Positions 1-10,127 of a stretch of DNA of 64,000 nt are shown here, in pieces. The notes under the pieces were generated by a model. The model was not told where the DNA came from. It searched no databases and worked only from the letters and a program-made list of their open reading frames with translations. Positions within the stretch are counted from its first letter, which is position 1. Each line of letters starts with the position of its first letter. Position numbers and translations under genes: made by a program. This stretch comes from Agroathelia rolfsii (Eukaryota; Basidiomycota; Agaricomycetes; Amylocorticiales; Amylocorticiaceae), in NCBI GenBank assembly GCA_018343915.1, contig JABRWF010000002.1, positions 5,208,001 through 5,272,000 on the forward strand. The letters are read 5' to 3'.

Positions 1-240
1 ATTCCCTTACGGTGAGATACAGGCTGCAATAAGTGTGAGAAGATCAATATAATATAATATTTTTTGCTTTAATGTGGCAGTCTGCCTGCAGGGAATTAAC
101 CTAACAGTGTGACAAGTGGGAATGGAACTGAACACTAGCACAAGCCCCAAGAACTCTAAAAATTGCGCCAAGATCATCAAATACTCACAGCATGATATCA
201 TGATATCAATCAATCAGAAAATTAATTGGAGGTCATATTT

Positions 241-440
241 ATGGATATGTACCTTGTCGACCTCATTCAGCGATTTTCATGGCGCTTATCAGATTCTAAC
301 GCGCGTTAAGAGTAAGCGCTGTGGAAAATTCTATTAGTTCTTCAAACATATTCCCCACAAAAATACTTGCAAATATGGATATGTATCTTGTTGATCTCAT
401 TCGGTGCTTTTCATGGCGCTTATAAGATTCTGGCGCGCAT
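241..440 (+). repeat. Imperfect direct duplication of about 66 bp
   Basis: The segment at about 241-306 is repeated at about 375-440, an offset of 134 bases with roughly 80-85% identity by eye. Both copies begin ATGGATATGT and contain TTTTCATGGCGCTTAT. Neither lies in a convincing coding frame. The mirror copy is in the right arm at about 46702-46901. Confidence 0.7.
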
Positions 441-460
441 TGCAGCAGATCAAGAAACGA

Positions 461-882
461 TAGACCGCCCAGTGTGGGGTGCTAGAACGTGTGACCCATG
501 TACTAGGTCACATGATTTTCTCTTTATATTTACAGTAGTTTACATTCTCGATCCGCATCCGTTTGACTACGTCATCTGTAAAAGTAGACAAGCGGAATAT
601 ACTCTTTGTGTCGACCGCTGCTCATCGTCATCGCTCGTTGTATTTTCATACGGGGGGAGAGTCAAGGAGACATATTAAAAAGTAGGAAAAGGTACTATTA
701 TCAAGGGCAAGCATTTTTAAATGGACTCGGAGACTTGGCGAAAAGGCAGGTGAAGAAATAAATAACAAGCAAGCCGCTCAGGCTGTTCAAGCCGTCTAGG
801 TTGGGCTACCAATGTGCCTTCAAGTTTCTGATTTCGCGATCCCCAAATGCCACTTGAAACATCCCCCGCACTGGGCGGTCTA
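461..882. mobile_element. MITE-like element with 19 bp terminal inverted repeats and TA flanks (left arm)
   Basis: The ends at 461-479 (TAGACCGCCCAGTGTGGGG) and 864-882 are inverted repeats matching at 18 of 19 positions. The outermost TA could be the target-site duplication of a Tc1/mariner-type insertion. The interval is about 420 bp with no credible transposase frame, as expected for a non-autonomous miniature element. Superfamily assignment is inference from the TA flank. The same element is mirrored in the right arm. Confidence 0.6.
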
Positions 883-1440
883 TCTGCCGTTACAGTAAGT
901 ACTGCAGAGAATACCAATAATCACAAGCTGTCAGTGATAGAAAATGTTCAGCCTTATTGATACATTTGAAATGGGGCTTATGTAGCATCAATGAAAATTA
1001 ATCATGCCCAGCCTGAGGCTCTGGAGCTCGGAATATCATTCCGACCTAACACTGCGGCCAAATACCTCTACTATCCCAGTTATTCGCCGCTACGGCCAAT
1101 CGTCTGATATCATGGAATCTCGACTAGTATTGGAACCGAAATGCTTCTTTTTTTGCGTCGCTCTGATGACCCCAGCTACCTGGCAGGCACATTGTGTGTT
1201 ATGCTATTACATTGGTGGATGGATGGCTGCACATGGAGTCCTTTGATCCTTCCTCAAATTACTACACAAAAATATCAACCTTACCAAAAAGCCTCCGCCA
1301 ATACTTCTAGGCGCACTAGATAGAACTAATATCACAGTGCCTTGTGGTCATCCCAATCTGTCCATATGCATGTAATGCTATCTTTACATATGTAGAACTA
1401 GGCGCCGTTTATCTGCTATACTAATCATCGTGAGCAGTGC
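883..1440. other. Upstream region of terpene synthase, no gene recognised
   Basis: Only short frames of 60-80 codons are present, and none has a recognisable domain or believable splice structure. The stretch lies between the MITE-like element and the terpene synthase promoter, so it is probably intergenic and regulatory DNA. Confidence 0.6.
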
Positions 1441-1465
1441 TTCATTCATTCGAATGTTCACAAAG

Positions 1466-1473
1466 TATATAAG
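1466..1473 (+). promoter_or_regulatory. TATA box of left terpene synthase
   Basis: TATATAAG lies about 80 bases upstream of the chosen ATG at 1553, a usual distance for a fungal core promoter. The mirrored copy is at 45669-45676. Confidence 0.5.
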
Positions 1474-1552
1474 CTGATCTAGCTGTGGGAAAAATATCTA
1501 CAACTCCCTCGCTCAGGCCTGAATACGCAGCAATCCTATAACTCAGTCCAAC

Positions 1553-2858
1553 ATGGCTAACTTCACCCTTAATTTTTCGACAAAGCCTCGCACATACATT
1601 CTGCCCGACTTGTTTTCCGTATGCGCGTTCGAAGTCTGCAACAATCCAAACTATAAGATTGTTGGAGAAGAATCGCGCAAATGGGTCAATAGCTTTGATT
1701 TCTTCAGCGATAGGAAACGTACCAGTTTAATGGCGGGTATGTTGTTGTGATATACTATTAGGTTTTACTTTATATTGCTGACATTTTATCACCTTAAGCA
1801 TCTTTGGATTTACTTGCTTCACATATATTCTCGGATGCTCCTCATGATGAGTTTCGGGTTGCCTGCGATTTTGTGCACGTAATAACTGTCGTGGACGATA
1901 TTGGCGACACACAGACCAAAAAAGAGGCGCATATTACTCTAGACACATTTGTCAGGGTTTTACGTGATCCCGCTTGGGATGACGGCTCAAAGCTTGCTAG
2001 ATTTACTAGAGAGTAAGCATTATTTACTCATCTCCTCTATCCTCTATTTCACTAAATATTAATAGGTTCCGTGGACGATTGGTAAAAAATGCCAAACCAC
2101 GCACCTTACGCCGGTTTATAGACCAGTGCGCAACATACGCCGAGAGCGTCATAAACGAGGTCGATCTTCGAGCGACAAACGAGGTGCTTCCTCTTAGGGT
2201 ATATACCAACCTGCGCCGTGATAATAGTGCCATTCGGCCATGCTTGACTATACTGGAGTATTGTCTTGGACTCGAGCTTCCTGACGAGCTATTTGAGGAT
2301 GAAACGTTCCTCAAAGTATATTGGGCAACGGTTGATATGGTTTCCTGCTCTAATGTAAGCCGACTTAGAATCCCTTTTCGCTTCATGTGATATATTCATC
2401 ACGATAATAACACGTATACAATACAGGACATATATTCGTACAATAGGGAACAAGCAAAAGGCCTAGGAGAGTCCAATTATGTGACTGTCTTGATGAAGGA
2501 GCGAGGCTTGGTACTACAAGAAGCGATCGACGCCGCTGGCGAGCTTTTTGCTAGTTTTTATGAAGTATACATAAAAGAACGTAGAAAACTTGCTACATGG
2601 GGTCCTGAGGTGGAATTGTTTGTAAATAGCTTGGCTTTGTGGGTATCCGGGAATCTTGCGGTAAGGTTTATCTCTACACAATCGCATTTTTCCAAAATCC
2701 AACGGATCATTGAATCACAGTGGAACTTCGAAATGCCTAGATATTTTGGGCCAAATCATAAAGAGATAAGAAAGACCAGGACAGTCGAACTGCTCCCAGT
2801 TAGGGGATTCGATCGTAAGGAAATAAAACCAGGTTTTATTGCAATTCAAGCCCATTAG
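1553..2858 (+). CDS. Class I terpene (probably sesquiterpene) synthase, left copy
   Basis: The predicted enzyme would ionise a linear prenyl diphosphate (probably farnesyl diphosphate) and cyclise it using bound magnesium. Five exons fit GT-AG introns and one frame: 1553-1736, 1799-2012, 2066-2354, 2427-2660 and 2721-2858, giving about 352 residues, normal for microbial class I synthases. The aspartate-rich motif is DDIGD in exon 2. The second metal-binding NSE-type motif, NDIYSYNRE, is split by intron 3 and followed by a basic KER. A C-terminal RYF closes the usual pattern. The start ATG follows CCAAC and a TATA box. All catalytic motifs are intact and I see no internal stop. The product cannot be named from sequence. 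An identical copy lies at 44284-45589. The two genes point towards each other across the transposon nest. Confidence 0.88.
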
Positions 2859-3245
2859 GGGCAGCAGCATTACTTGTCACAGCCCGCCTCATCGGTCACG
2901 CAGCGCTGCAGGGCAGCGGGCATTCGTCAATATCTCATATTCTGTTCCGCCTAGTGATACTCGGTCGTATTTCTTATCTGTTGCATATGGTTGATGGGCT
3001 TGGGAGGAGACAGTGTATTTTAGTATAAATACCTGTCTACTTTGTGTGCAATACAGTAGTTTCAAATCCAACCCTTGTGCCTACTATTTCTTTGTTTTGA
3101 TCTTGTGACTAGCTATTATATTTTCTTAGTAGTCATCCTCTCCAAATCTTTTACTGCCTAATCATCTGGCCTATGGGACTGATTATCCCACTATTGAAAG
3201 GGGTGTGATGATACAGATGTATGCTATGTATAGCATACTATAGAC
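2859..3245. other. Terpene synthase 3' flank and inverted-repeat junction
   Basis: There is no gene here. Identity with the right arm stops at 3183. Past the junction, 3219-3238 can form a hairpin with an 8 bp perfect stem (GTATGCTA/TAGCATAC) and a 4 base loop. The first LTR insertion begins at 3246. Confidence 0.6.
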
Positions 3246-5124
3246 TGTTGAACTATTGTAGTTCTTGGTTGTATAGTGTGGCTATATACTAGCTCACAAG
3301 TTACCTGTTATGAAGCAAACACTTACTTGTAAAGAAAAGTTGTCAAGGGTTGACTCCTTGACCGTAAGACGTTGGGCGTGGTGGGCCTACTTGTCCCACT
3401 ATCAACAAATCAACTTACTTAACACAAGGACTAAGTACCTAAGATACTAAGTGTTCCCACAAAGGAAATCCTCTTATATATTGAGGTGCCTTTAGGTACT
3501 TTTCTTAATGTCTTACGACGCTCTTACGTATACGTTTCACGCACACAAATACTTATGCAGGGATTTGCACCGCTGCCGTGTAGAGAGAGAGAGAAGGGGA
3601 AGTAGCTAGGACGGGGGCGCTAGGCCTATGAGTTTTAACCCTGAAGGCGAAGTTTTGATTAGTAATCTACTTAGTGAACATACAAACTCTTTACTTGCCT
3701 GAAGGCGAAGAGGTCGAAGCTGAGCCCTTCAGGACAAGTTACATGCTGTATTTATACTACTAGTTAAGGGTCCGTGCGCAGCCTTGTTGGTCTGTGCACA
3801 GACGGAAATAGAAGTATGAATGTGGCAATGCAGGGGAAGAATGTTTTGCCTAACTCCACCGGGCATCCGTGTGGAGCTCCTTTCGGAGTGGTACCGGTAA
3901 CCGTTAGGAATTATTCTTAGGAGGAAGGCTATGTTCCTTAGGCTGTGCGTGATGATGAAGGGGAAAGCGCACAGCCCCGAGATTACTCCTGTGACGTGCG
4001 GCTTGGAACACGTGAGGGCCAATCAGGTGACCGCAGCACTGCCCACAGTCCACGCCCTAGGGGGTAATTTTGATAAGAAAATAAAGGAAGAAAACAAAGA
4101 AAATGATAAAACAAAAGAAATAGTAGTCCAAATAATACATGAAATATACCGAAAAATCGGCAAAATTTCCTTCTCATGACAAAAGTGCAGGCTTTGAGTT
4201 GTTCCTAAGATAAGGCAAGGTTTCCTAGGATAGGAAGCAATTAGTAACTTTACTATACTGAAGATAAGACTGTAGCCGGTGTCCCTTTGAGACTACCTAC
4301 TTGTTTCCCTTTAGGAAAGGCTTGTTGTCTTGTCTTGTAGACTTTGTAAGTCTGGGGTGAAGTTAGTACTCTAGGAGCTTAGTCTTGTAGACTATTTAAC
4401 TCACTATTTTTGAGTAAGATAACTTGTCATTTCCAGCCGAATTTGCTGGTGCTTATATAATACAAAATATTCTAATTTCTACAAGATTAGTAAGCCAACT
4501 CTGTGCTTATCTAATCCACTTAGTAAGAAGGATTGCTTACAAATCAGCTTATAAATCAGCTTAGTAATATTCCTATTTGCTGAATAATATGCTTGGTAAG
4601 CAATCTGTGTGCTTAGTAAGTAATTTGTATAGTATTAGTAAGTAAAATGTCTATTGATCTCAATATCCTATTATTAGATCTATATTAGTAATATTTTATA
4701 AATATTACTAATATTATGAATTTGCTTAGTAAATATTTTGGTGATTTATAAGCAAGGATCTAGGGCGTGAAAAATCAATTAGTAATATTCACAATGATTA
4801 TTTAGAAATGAATATTTAAATGGAATTGTTTAATATTTATGAAAAAGATATTCATAAATGATAAAGTCAAGTGACTTCAGATATGATAATCTTATCTCTG
4901 ATAAGATTAGATATAATGAAATATTGAAAATATTAAATAAAAGAATATATGCATATTATTTCAATGAATATATGCATGTAAAGAATTGTTAATATCTCAA
5001 CAATGAACGGTTGTAAAATCATGAAATAAATAATCATGTATGATATGATGTTAGATGATTATTTGAAGTATTCATTGGAATTATTGGAAAGATATGAAGC
5101 TTGTAAATATTCAATCTTTCAACA
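3246..5124 (+). mobile_element. Solo LTR, family A, copy 1 (interrupted)
   Basis: The termini are TGTTGAAC and TTTCAACA, flanked by a perfect 5 bp duplication TAGAC (3241-3245 and 5125-5129). The LTR is about 1.03 kb once the nested family D LTR at 3341-4181 is removed. It is AT-rich with no coding content. A second copy lies at 24581-33612. Confidence 0.85.
3341..4181 (+). mobile_element. Solo LTR, family D, copy 1 (young)
   Basis: This 841 bp LTR begins TGTCAAGGG and ends CTCATGACA, with TSD AAAGT at 3336-3340 and 4182-4186. It sits inside the family A LTR. Unlike its relatives it keeps many CpG dinucleotides and a high G+C content, so it is the youngest D copy seen. Older copies in reverse orientation are at 5235-7976, 20811-22477 and 39476-41362. 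Confidence 0.88.
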
Positions 5125-5234
5125 TAGACCTTGTTTAAAGCAAACACTTACTTATTAAGAAAAGTGCAGGCTTAATAGCTATCTTTGTAGATAAAGGTTT
5201 AACTACAAAGGTTTGGAAGTGGTTAGTCTACTCT
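5125..5234. repeat. Unclassified repeat remnant hosting family D copy 2
   Basis: This short AT-rich stretch continues after the D insertion at 7977-8049. It contains a motif resembling part of family A (GCAAACACTTACTT), so it may be a diverged LTR. No ends could be defined and it has no coding potential. Confidence 0.35.
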
Positions 5235-5403
5235 TATCATGAGTAAGATTTTAAGGACATTATTTTTACCAATTTTTCAGATGTTTTCTTGTATTATTCG
5301 GACTTGTATTTCTTTTATTCTGATATTTTCTTTATTTTTCTTATAAAAATTACCCTTTAGGGTGTGGACTGTGGGCAGTGCAGTAGGTCATGTGATTGGC
5401 CCT

Positions 5404-7279
5404 TGTCAAGAGTACACCTGACTCTTGTCACTAAAACTCAACCAGAGCCTATGTTAACCCCTGTAAGGTACAGGGTAGCCTATAATGGCTATTTTACAAC
5501 TCCCAAGGCCTGGGATGCAAGGATGGACATGCCTTGTGCACTGTCTTTGTTCTCACTCAACTCTGAGCTTGCTAATCACTAGGCTTTACTCTAGACTTGC
5601 AAAGTCTTCAAGTAAGGTCTACCAGTGAGACATAAAGTTTCTTGTGTATATAAATAGGTGTGCAGGGTCTCTTTGTCACAACCTTAATAATATCATGCCA
5701 TAGATAAAATAGCATTCAATCATGTCTACCAAGCATATATTCAAGTTTACCAAACATATACCCAGGTTTATTCAGCATACACTCAAGATAACCATGAAAT
5801 CACTCAAGTATTTATTAATATTATTATCAAGCTACAAATCATGCTATAGAGGCTATGATATATAATATATCATCTATAAGTCATAGTATATCACAGTAAA
5901 CCATAGTTTATTATTTGGTCAAAGCTTAGTTCTAAGCCTTGGGCTTAGAAGCAGGTATATTACTATTTCCGCTCCTTTTTACTGTTGCGCTGGTTGTGAC
6001 ATGTCACGCGTCACGTCACACAAAAGAGCGTAACTTTGCATTCTCCATCTTTAGGCACTATCACAGTTACACAGGAACTGCCATATATCATGATAATCAT
6101 TGGAACAATCAAGGAAGAACCTAGGAATAATATTGGATTATTTAGTAAGGATTAGTAACTAGAAAAGCGTACCAAAGTAGGAGAACAATAGTATACAATC
6201 ATGTATTTAAGTTACTAAGGTCTAAGAGATGTTCCCCATCTCACAGACCTCTTTTGTCAATACTATCATTGTTCTTTATTGCCCTAGGTTCTCTTTACGC
6301 CTCTAAGCCCCTATTTTGCTGCTCCCATTGCCCCAAGTCATAGTTATAGTTATTATAGTTGTCAAAGTCATAGTACACTCCCTTACAGTTAACCTTAGGG
6401 TTGGAAATCCTAGGAGCGTCACTTCTAGCCTTGGATTAGGCTTTACAACCTATTGTTTACTAATTAAGTATTCTTAGTCTTTTCCATAGCAATCCTTTAT
6501 AAATATTCATAAGTATTCATAGTCATAGTTTATAGACCTGTGACACTCTTAGCCTTGATAAATGCAGGGCAAGCCTTTGTTTACTTAGGTGCACTGAGCA
6601 CTATGTTTGATTTATGTTATTGCAAACACAAATGGTCACCATAAGGGCTGGACCTATCTTATGCATGTACATAGAGACTTGCACTAAGCTTATCTCTACT
6701 GTAAGCAGTATAGAGCATGCTCACAACCTCCTAGCACTGAGCAGGGAGGATTTGGAAGGGAGAGAGAGAGGGACTAGGATAGGCTCTATAAGCCTAGAGT
6801 GAATGTACTCTGAAGACAAAGTTTTTATTATGTTAGCTTGTACTTAATACAAAGCACTACTTATACTTACCTGAAGACAAAGAGAACAAATCTGGGGTCT
6901 TCAGGTAAAGACACTACAGGGTTATATACTAATTCTACCTGGTCTGTGCACCTGGTACATGGTCTATGCACGGTAATGCTAAGTATAATGTGATATTGCA
7001 CTATAGTAAGTCTATGATAATATCATAGTCTAGATCTATGCTCTAGGCCTTGCTTATATAATATATCATATAACTAGTAGTCACATGATAGCTAGTCACA
7101 TGATGACTAGTCACATGACTTGCTTAGTCATCAGAATGCTTATGTAATATCCGCTTATGTAATATCCGCTTATGTAATATATATATTATATACCAAAAAA
7201 TCGAGAAAAATCAGGAAAAATTCGGAAAAATAATAAGAAATTCTAAATAAATTTATAGTATATAGATCGACTCATAACA
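5404..7279 (-). mobile_element. Solo LTR, family B, reverse orientation (interrupted)
   Basis: Begins TGTCAAGAG and ends CTCATAACA, the reverse complement of the LTR of the gypsy element at 25305-33443. The TSD is GCCCT at 5399-5403 and 7280-7284. It is inserted in family D copy 2 and itself interrupted by the family C LTR at 5674-6545. Confidence 0.88.
5674..6545 (-). mobile_element. Solo LTR, family C (872 bp)
   Basis: Begins TGTCACAACC and ends CCTGTGACA with TSD CTCTT at 5669-5673 and 6546-6550. The plus-strand reading here is the sense LTR of the young gypsy element at 9267-15510, which is itself on the minus strand. Strand is therefore nominal. The LTR keeps several CpGs and is a relatively recent insertion into the family B LTR. 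Confidence 0.85.
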
Positions 7280-8184
7280 GCCCTTACATATTCCAAGCTA
7301 TATGTCACAGGAGTAATCTCAGGACTGTGTGTACTTCTATTTCATCATTATACATAGCCTAGGAGTACAGCCTCCTCTTCCCTGACTAATTTCTAATAGT
7401 TACTAGTACCAGCCTAGAAATAGATCTTTACATGGTTGCCTAGTAGAGTTAGGGAAAAGGTCTTTCCCTGCATTGCCATATTTCCCCACTATTACCCTAT
7501 CTCTGCATAGGCCTTTAAGGCTATATAGAGACTATTTAGAAATAGTATAAATATAGCATGTAACTTGTTCTGAAGAGCTCAGCTTCAACCTCTTTGCCTT
7601 TAGGCAAGTAAACAAGAGTTTGTATTCCTCTTAAATAGATTACTGATAAAAACTTTGTCTTTAGGGTATTTTCCTTAGGCCTGGGCCTCTGTCCTAGCCT
7701 ATTTCTCTTTCTCTCTCTCTTCTCATTAGGAGGTAGTGCAAATCCCCTAATAAAGTAGTATACATGTAAAAGGCATGAACATTCATAAGAGCATAATTAT
7801 ATATAAGATAAGAAAGTACCTAGTTGCTTCCTTAATAGAATTAGGGAAGTAATATCTATAGGAAAACTTATGTATAGGTACTTTGATTTTAGTAAAGAAG
7901 CATATATTATTTTGATTGTGAATATAAGTAGGCTCTATATACCTAAAGTTTCATAGTTAAAAGGTGTACCTTTGATAACTCTATATCTAATGCAAAGGTA
8001 ACCAGTAGGATGTATTTCTACTTACTTTGTAGTACTTCTTGATACTAAGTATTATAACCTATATTATATTATACTATAACATTTATTTATGCTTTTATAG
8101 TATATACTTTAGTATACCATATTAAGTCTTGGACAGATAGAGGTATTAGAAAGGGAAGGAGCAGAGTAGAATGGAAGTGGAGAC

Positions 8185-9142
8185 TGTTACAAGTCAATCT
8201 ATGTACTATAAATTTATTTAGAATTTCTCATTATTTTTCCGAATTTTTCCTGATTTTTCTCAATTTATTGGTATATAATATGTATATTACATAAGCGGAT
8301 ATTACTTAAGCACTTAGATGACTAAGCAAGTCATATGACCAGTCATCATGTAACTGGCCCTCATGTGACCACTAGTCATGTGACATATTGTATAAGTAAG
8401 GCCTAGAACATAGGCCTAGACTATGACATCATCATAGAATCATTATGATACAATATCACATCATACTTAGCATTACTATACACAGACCATGTACCAAGTG
8501 CACAGACCAGGTAGAATTAGTATATAACCCTGTAGTGTTTTACCTGAAGACCCCAGATTTGTTCTCTTTGTCTTTAGGTAAGCACAAGTAGTGCTTTGTA
8601 TTTAATAGTTAGCTAACATAATAACACTTTGTCTTCAGAGTCCCTATCTCCTCTCTCCCCCCTCTCTCTAAAAATCCTCTATGCTTTGTACTAAGAGGTT
8701 ATAAGCATGCTCAGTGCTGCTTATAGTAGGAGTTTGCTTTGTGCTACTCCTGTGTACATGTATAAGATAGGTCTAGCCCTTGTGGTAACCATTTGCATCT
8801 GCAATAATATAACCAATATAGTGCTTAGTGCACCTAAGTAAGCAAAGACTCTGCTCTAAGCTTGTTGCAGTTAAGATACCCTATACCCTTATTAGCATAC
8901 ACAAGACCTTTGGTGTTGTGACAGTAGACCTCACTTGAAAGTTCAGTGAACTTAGAGTAAAGCTTAGTAACTAGAATACTCTAGAGTGAGTAACAGTTAA
9001 GACAGGGCATAAAGTGTGTACACCTGTGTATCCCAGGCCTTGGGAGTTGTAAAACAGCCATTACAGGCTACCTCATATCTTATAGAGGTTTACGTAGGCA
9101 CTGGTTGAGTTTTGGTGGTAAGAGGTAGGTGTGCTCTTGACA
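8185..9142 (+). mobile_element. Solo LTR, family B (958 bp), in left E LTR
   Basis: Begins TGTTACAAGTC and ends GTGCTCTTGACA. The flanking five bases do not match (GAGAC and CTTAC), and part of the E LTR present in the other copy is missing here, so a deletion or an inter-element recombination accompanied the insertion. Confidence 0.8.
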
Positions 9143-9266
9143 CTTACCTAATTGCAGTCCGGGATAGGAGTCAGACAGGAGAAGGGGAACTAAGTTAATT
9201 TTTGAACTAAGGTAGCTAGGTATATGCTAGGTTGGTATAAATACTATAGTAGCAGGAGGATACTAA

Positions 9267-10104
9267 TGTCACAGGTCTATAACTGAAGGGCAAACTATGA
9301 CTATGAATACTATGAATATTGTAAAGAATTACTATGAAAAGACTGTAGATAAAGCTTAAGGAAAAAACAGTAGGTTACCTAGCCTAATCCAAGGCTAGGA
9401 ATGACGCTCTTAGGGTTTCCAACCCTAATGTTGATTATAAGGGAGTCTACTATGACTTTGACAACTATAATGCTATAACTATGATTTAGGACAAGGAAAG
9501 CAATACAGTGGGAACTTAGGGGCTTAGAGGAAGCTTAGGACAGTAAATAACAATGATGGTATTGACGAAAGAGGTCTGTGAGATGGGGAACATCTCTTAG
9601 ACCTTAAAGGTTTAAATACATGATGGTATACTATTGTTCTCTATATTGGTACGCTCTCCTAGCTTCTAACCCTTACTAAATACTCCAATATAACTCCTAG
9701 GATCCTCCTTGATTGTTCCAATGATTATCATGATGTGTTGTGGTTCCTATGTAACTGTGATAGTGCCTGGAAGATAGAAAATGTAAAGTTACGCTCTTTT
9801 GTGTGACGTGACGCGTGACATGTCACAACCAGCGCGACAGTAAAAGGGAGCGGAAACAATGATATACCTTCTTCTAAGCCTTGGGCTTAGAGCTAAGCTA
9901 TGATCAAATCATAAACTATGATTTGCTGTAATATACTATGACTTATAAGTAATATACTGTGAGATGCTATGTATCATAGCCTCTATACCATGATTTGTGG
10001 CTTGATAATAATAATATTAAATACTTGGTAAACCTGAATGTATGCTTATTAAACATGAATAAATGCTATAGTGTCTATGGCATGGTATAACTATGGTTGT
10101 GACA
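9267..10104 (-). repeat. 3' LTR of young gypsy element
   Basis: 838 bp, with ends TGTCACAGGTC and GGTTGTGACA in plus orientation. In sense it contains a TATTTAAA-like box about 35 bases before ATCTCACAGACCT (9572-9584), the proposed start of R. Confidence 0.93.
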
Positions 10105-10120
10105 TCATCCCCCTTTAAGG
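10105..10120 (-). promoter_or_regulatory. Polypurine tract of young gypsy element
   Basis: The minus strand reads CCTTAAAGGGGGATGA, ending directly at the 3' LTR and just after the pol stop. Plus-strand DNA synthesis would start here. Confidence 0.75.
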
Positions 10121-10127
10121 CTAGAGA

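Larger units (their letters stand above)
1..3183 (+). repeat. Left arm of 3.18 kb inverted repeat
   Basis: This arm is the reverse complement of 43959-47141, with position x pairing with 47142-x. All open frames on both strands have identical translations in the two arms, and every stretch compared by eye matched. Identity ends at 3183, where the left arm continues with TATCCC and the right arm with CATTCC. The outer end is not visible because the window begins inside the repeat. The arm carries one terpene synthase gene, a MITE-like element and a local direct duplication. Confidence 0.95.
5235..7976 (-). mobile_element. Solo LTR, family D, copy 2 (interrupted)
   Basis: In plus orientation it begins TATCATGAG (mutated TGTCATGAG) and ends CCTTTGATA, with TSD ACTCT at 5230-5234 and 7977-7981. 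The body matches the reverse complement of 3341-4181, including the stretch around GTGGACTGTGGGCAGTG. It is split by the family B LTR at 5404-7279. Confidence 0.8.

Noticed and set aside
3219..3238. Hairpin with 8 bp stem at the left junction as a rearrangement hotspot or terminator
   Set aside because: Short AT-rich hairpins are frequent in this sequence and the right-hand junction has none; reported only as a note.
3931..4179. Frames of 64-97 codons on both strands of 3729-4179
   Set aside because: They fall inside the young family D solo LTR and overlap each other on both strands; no domain is recognised.
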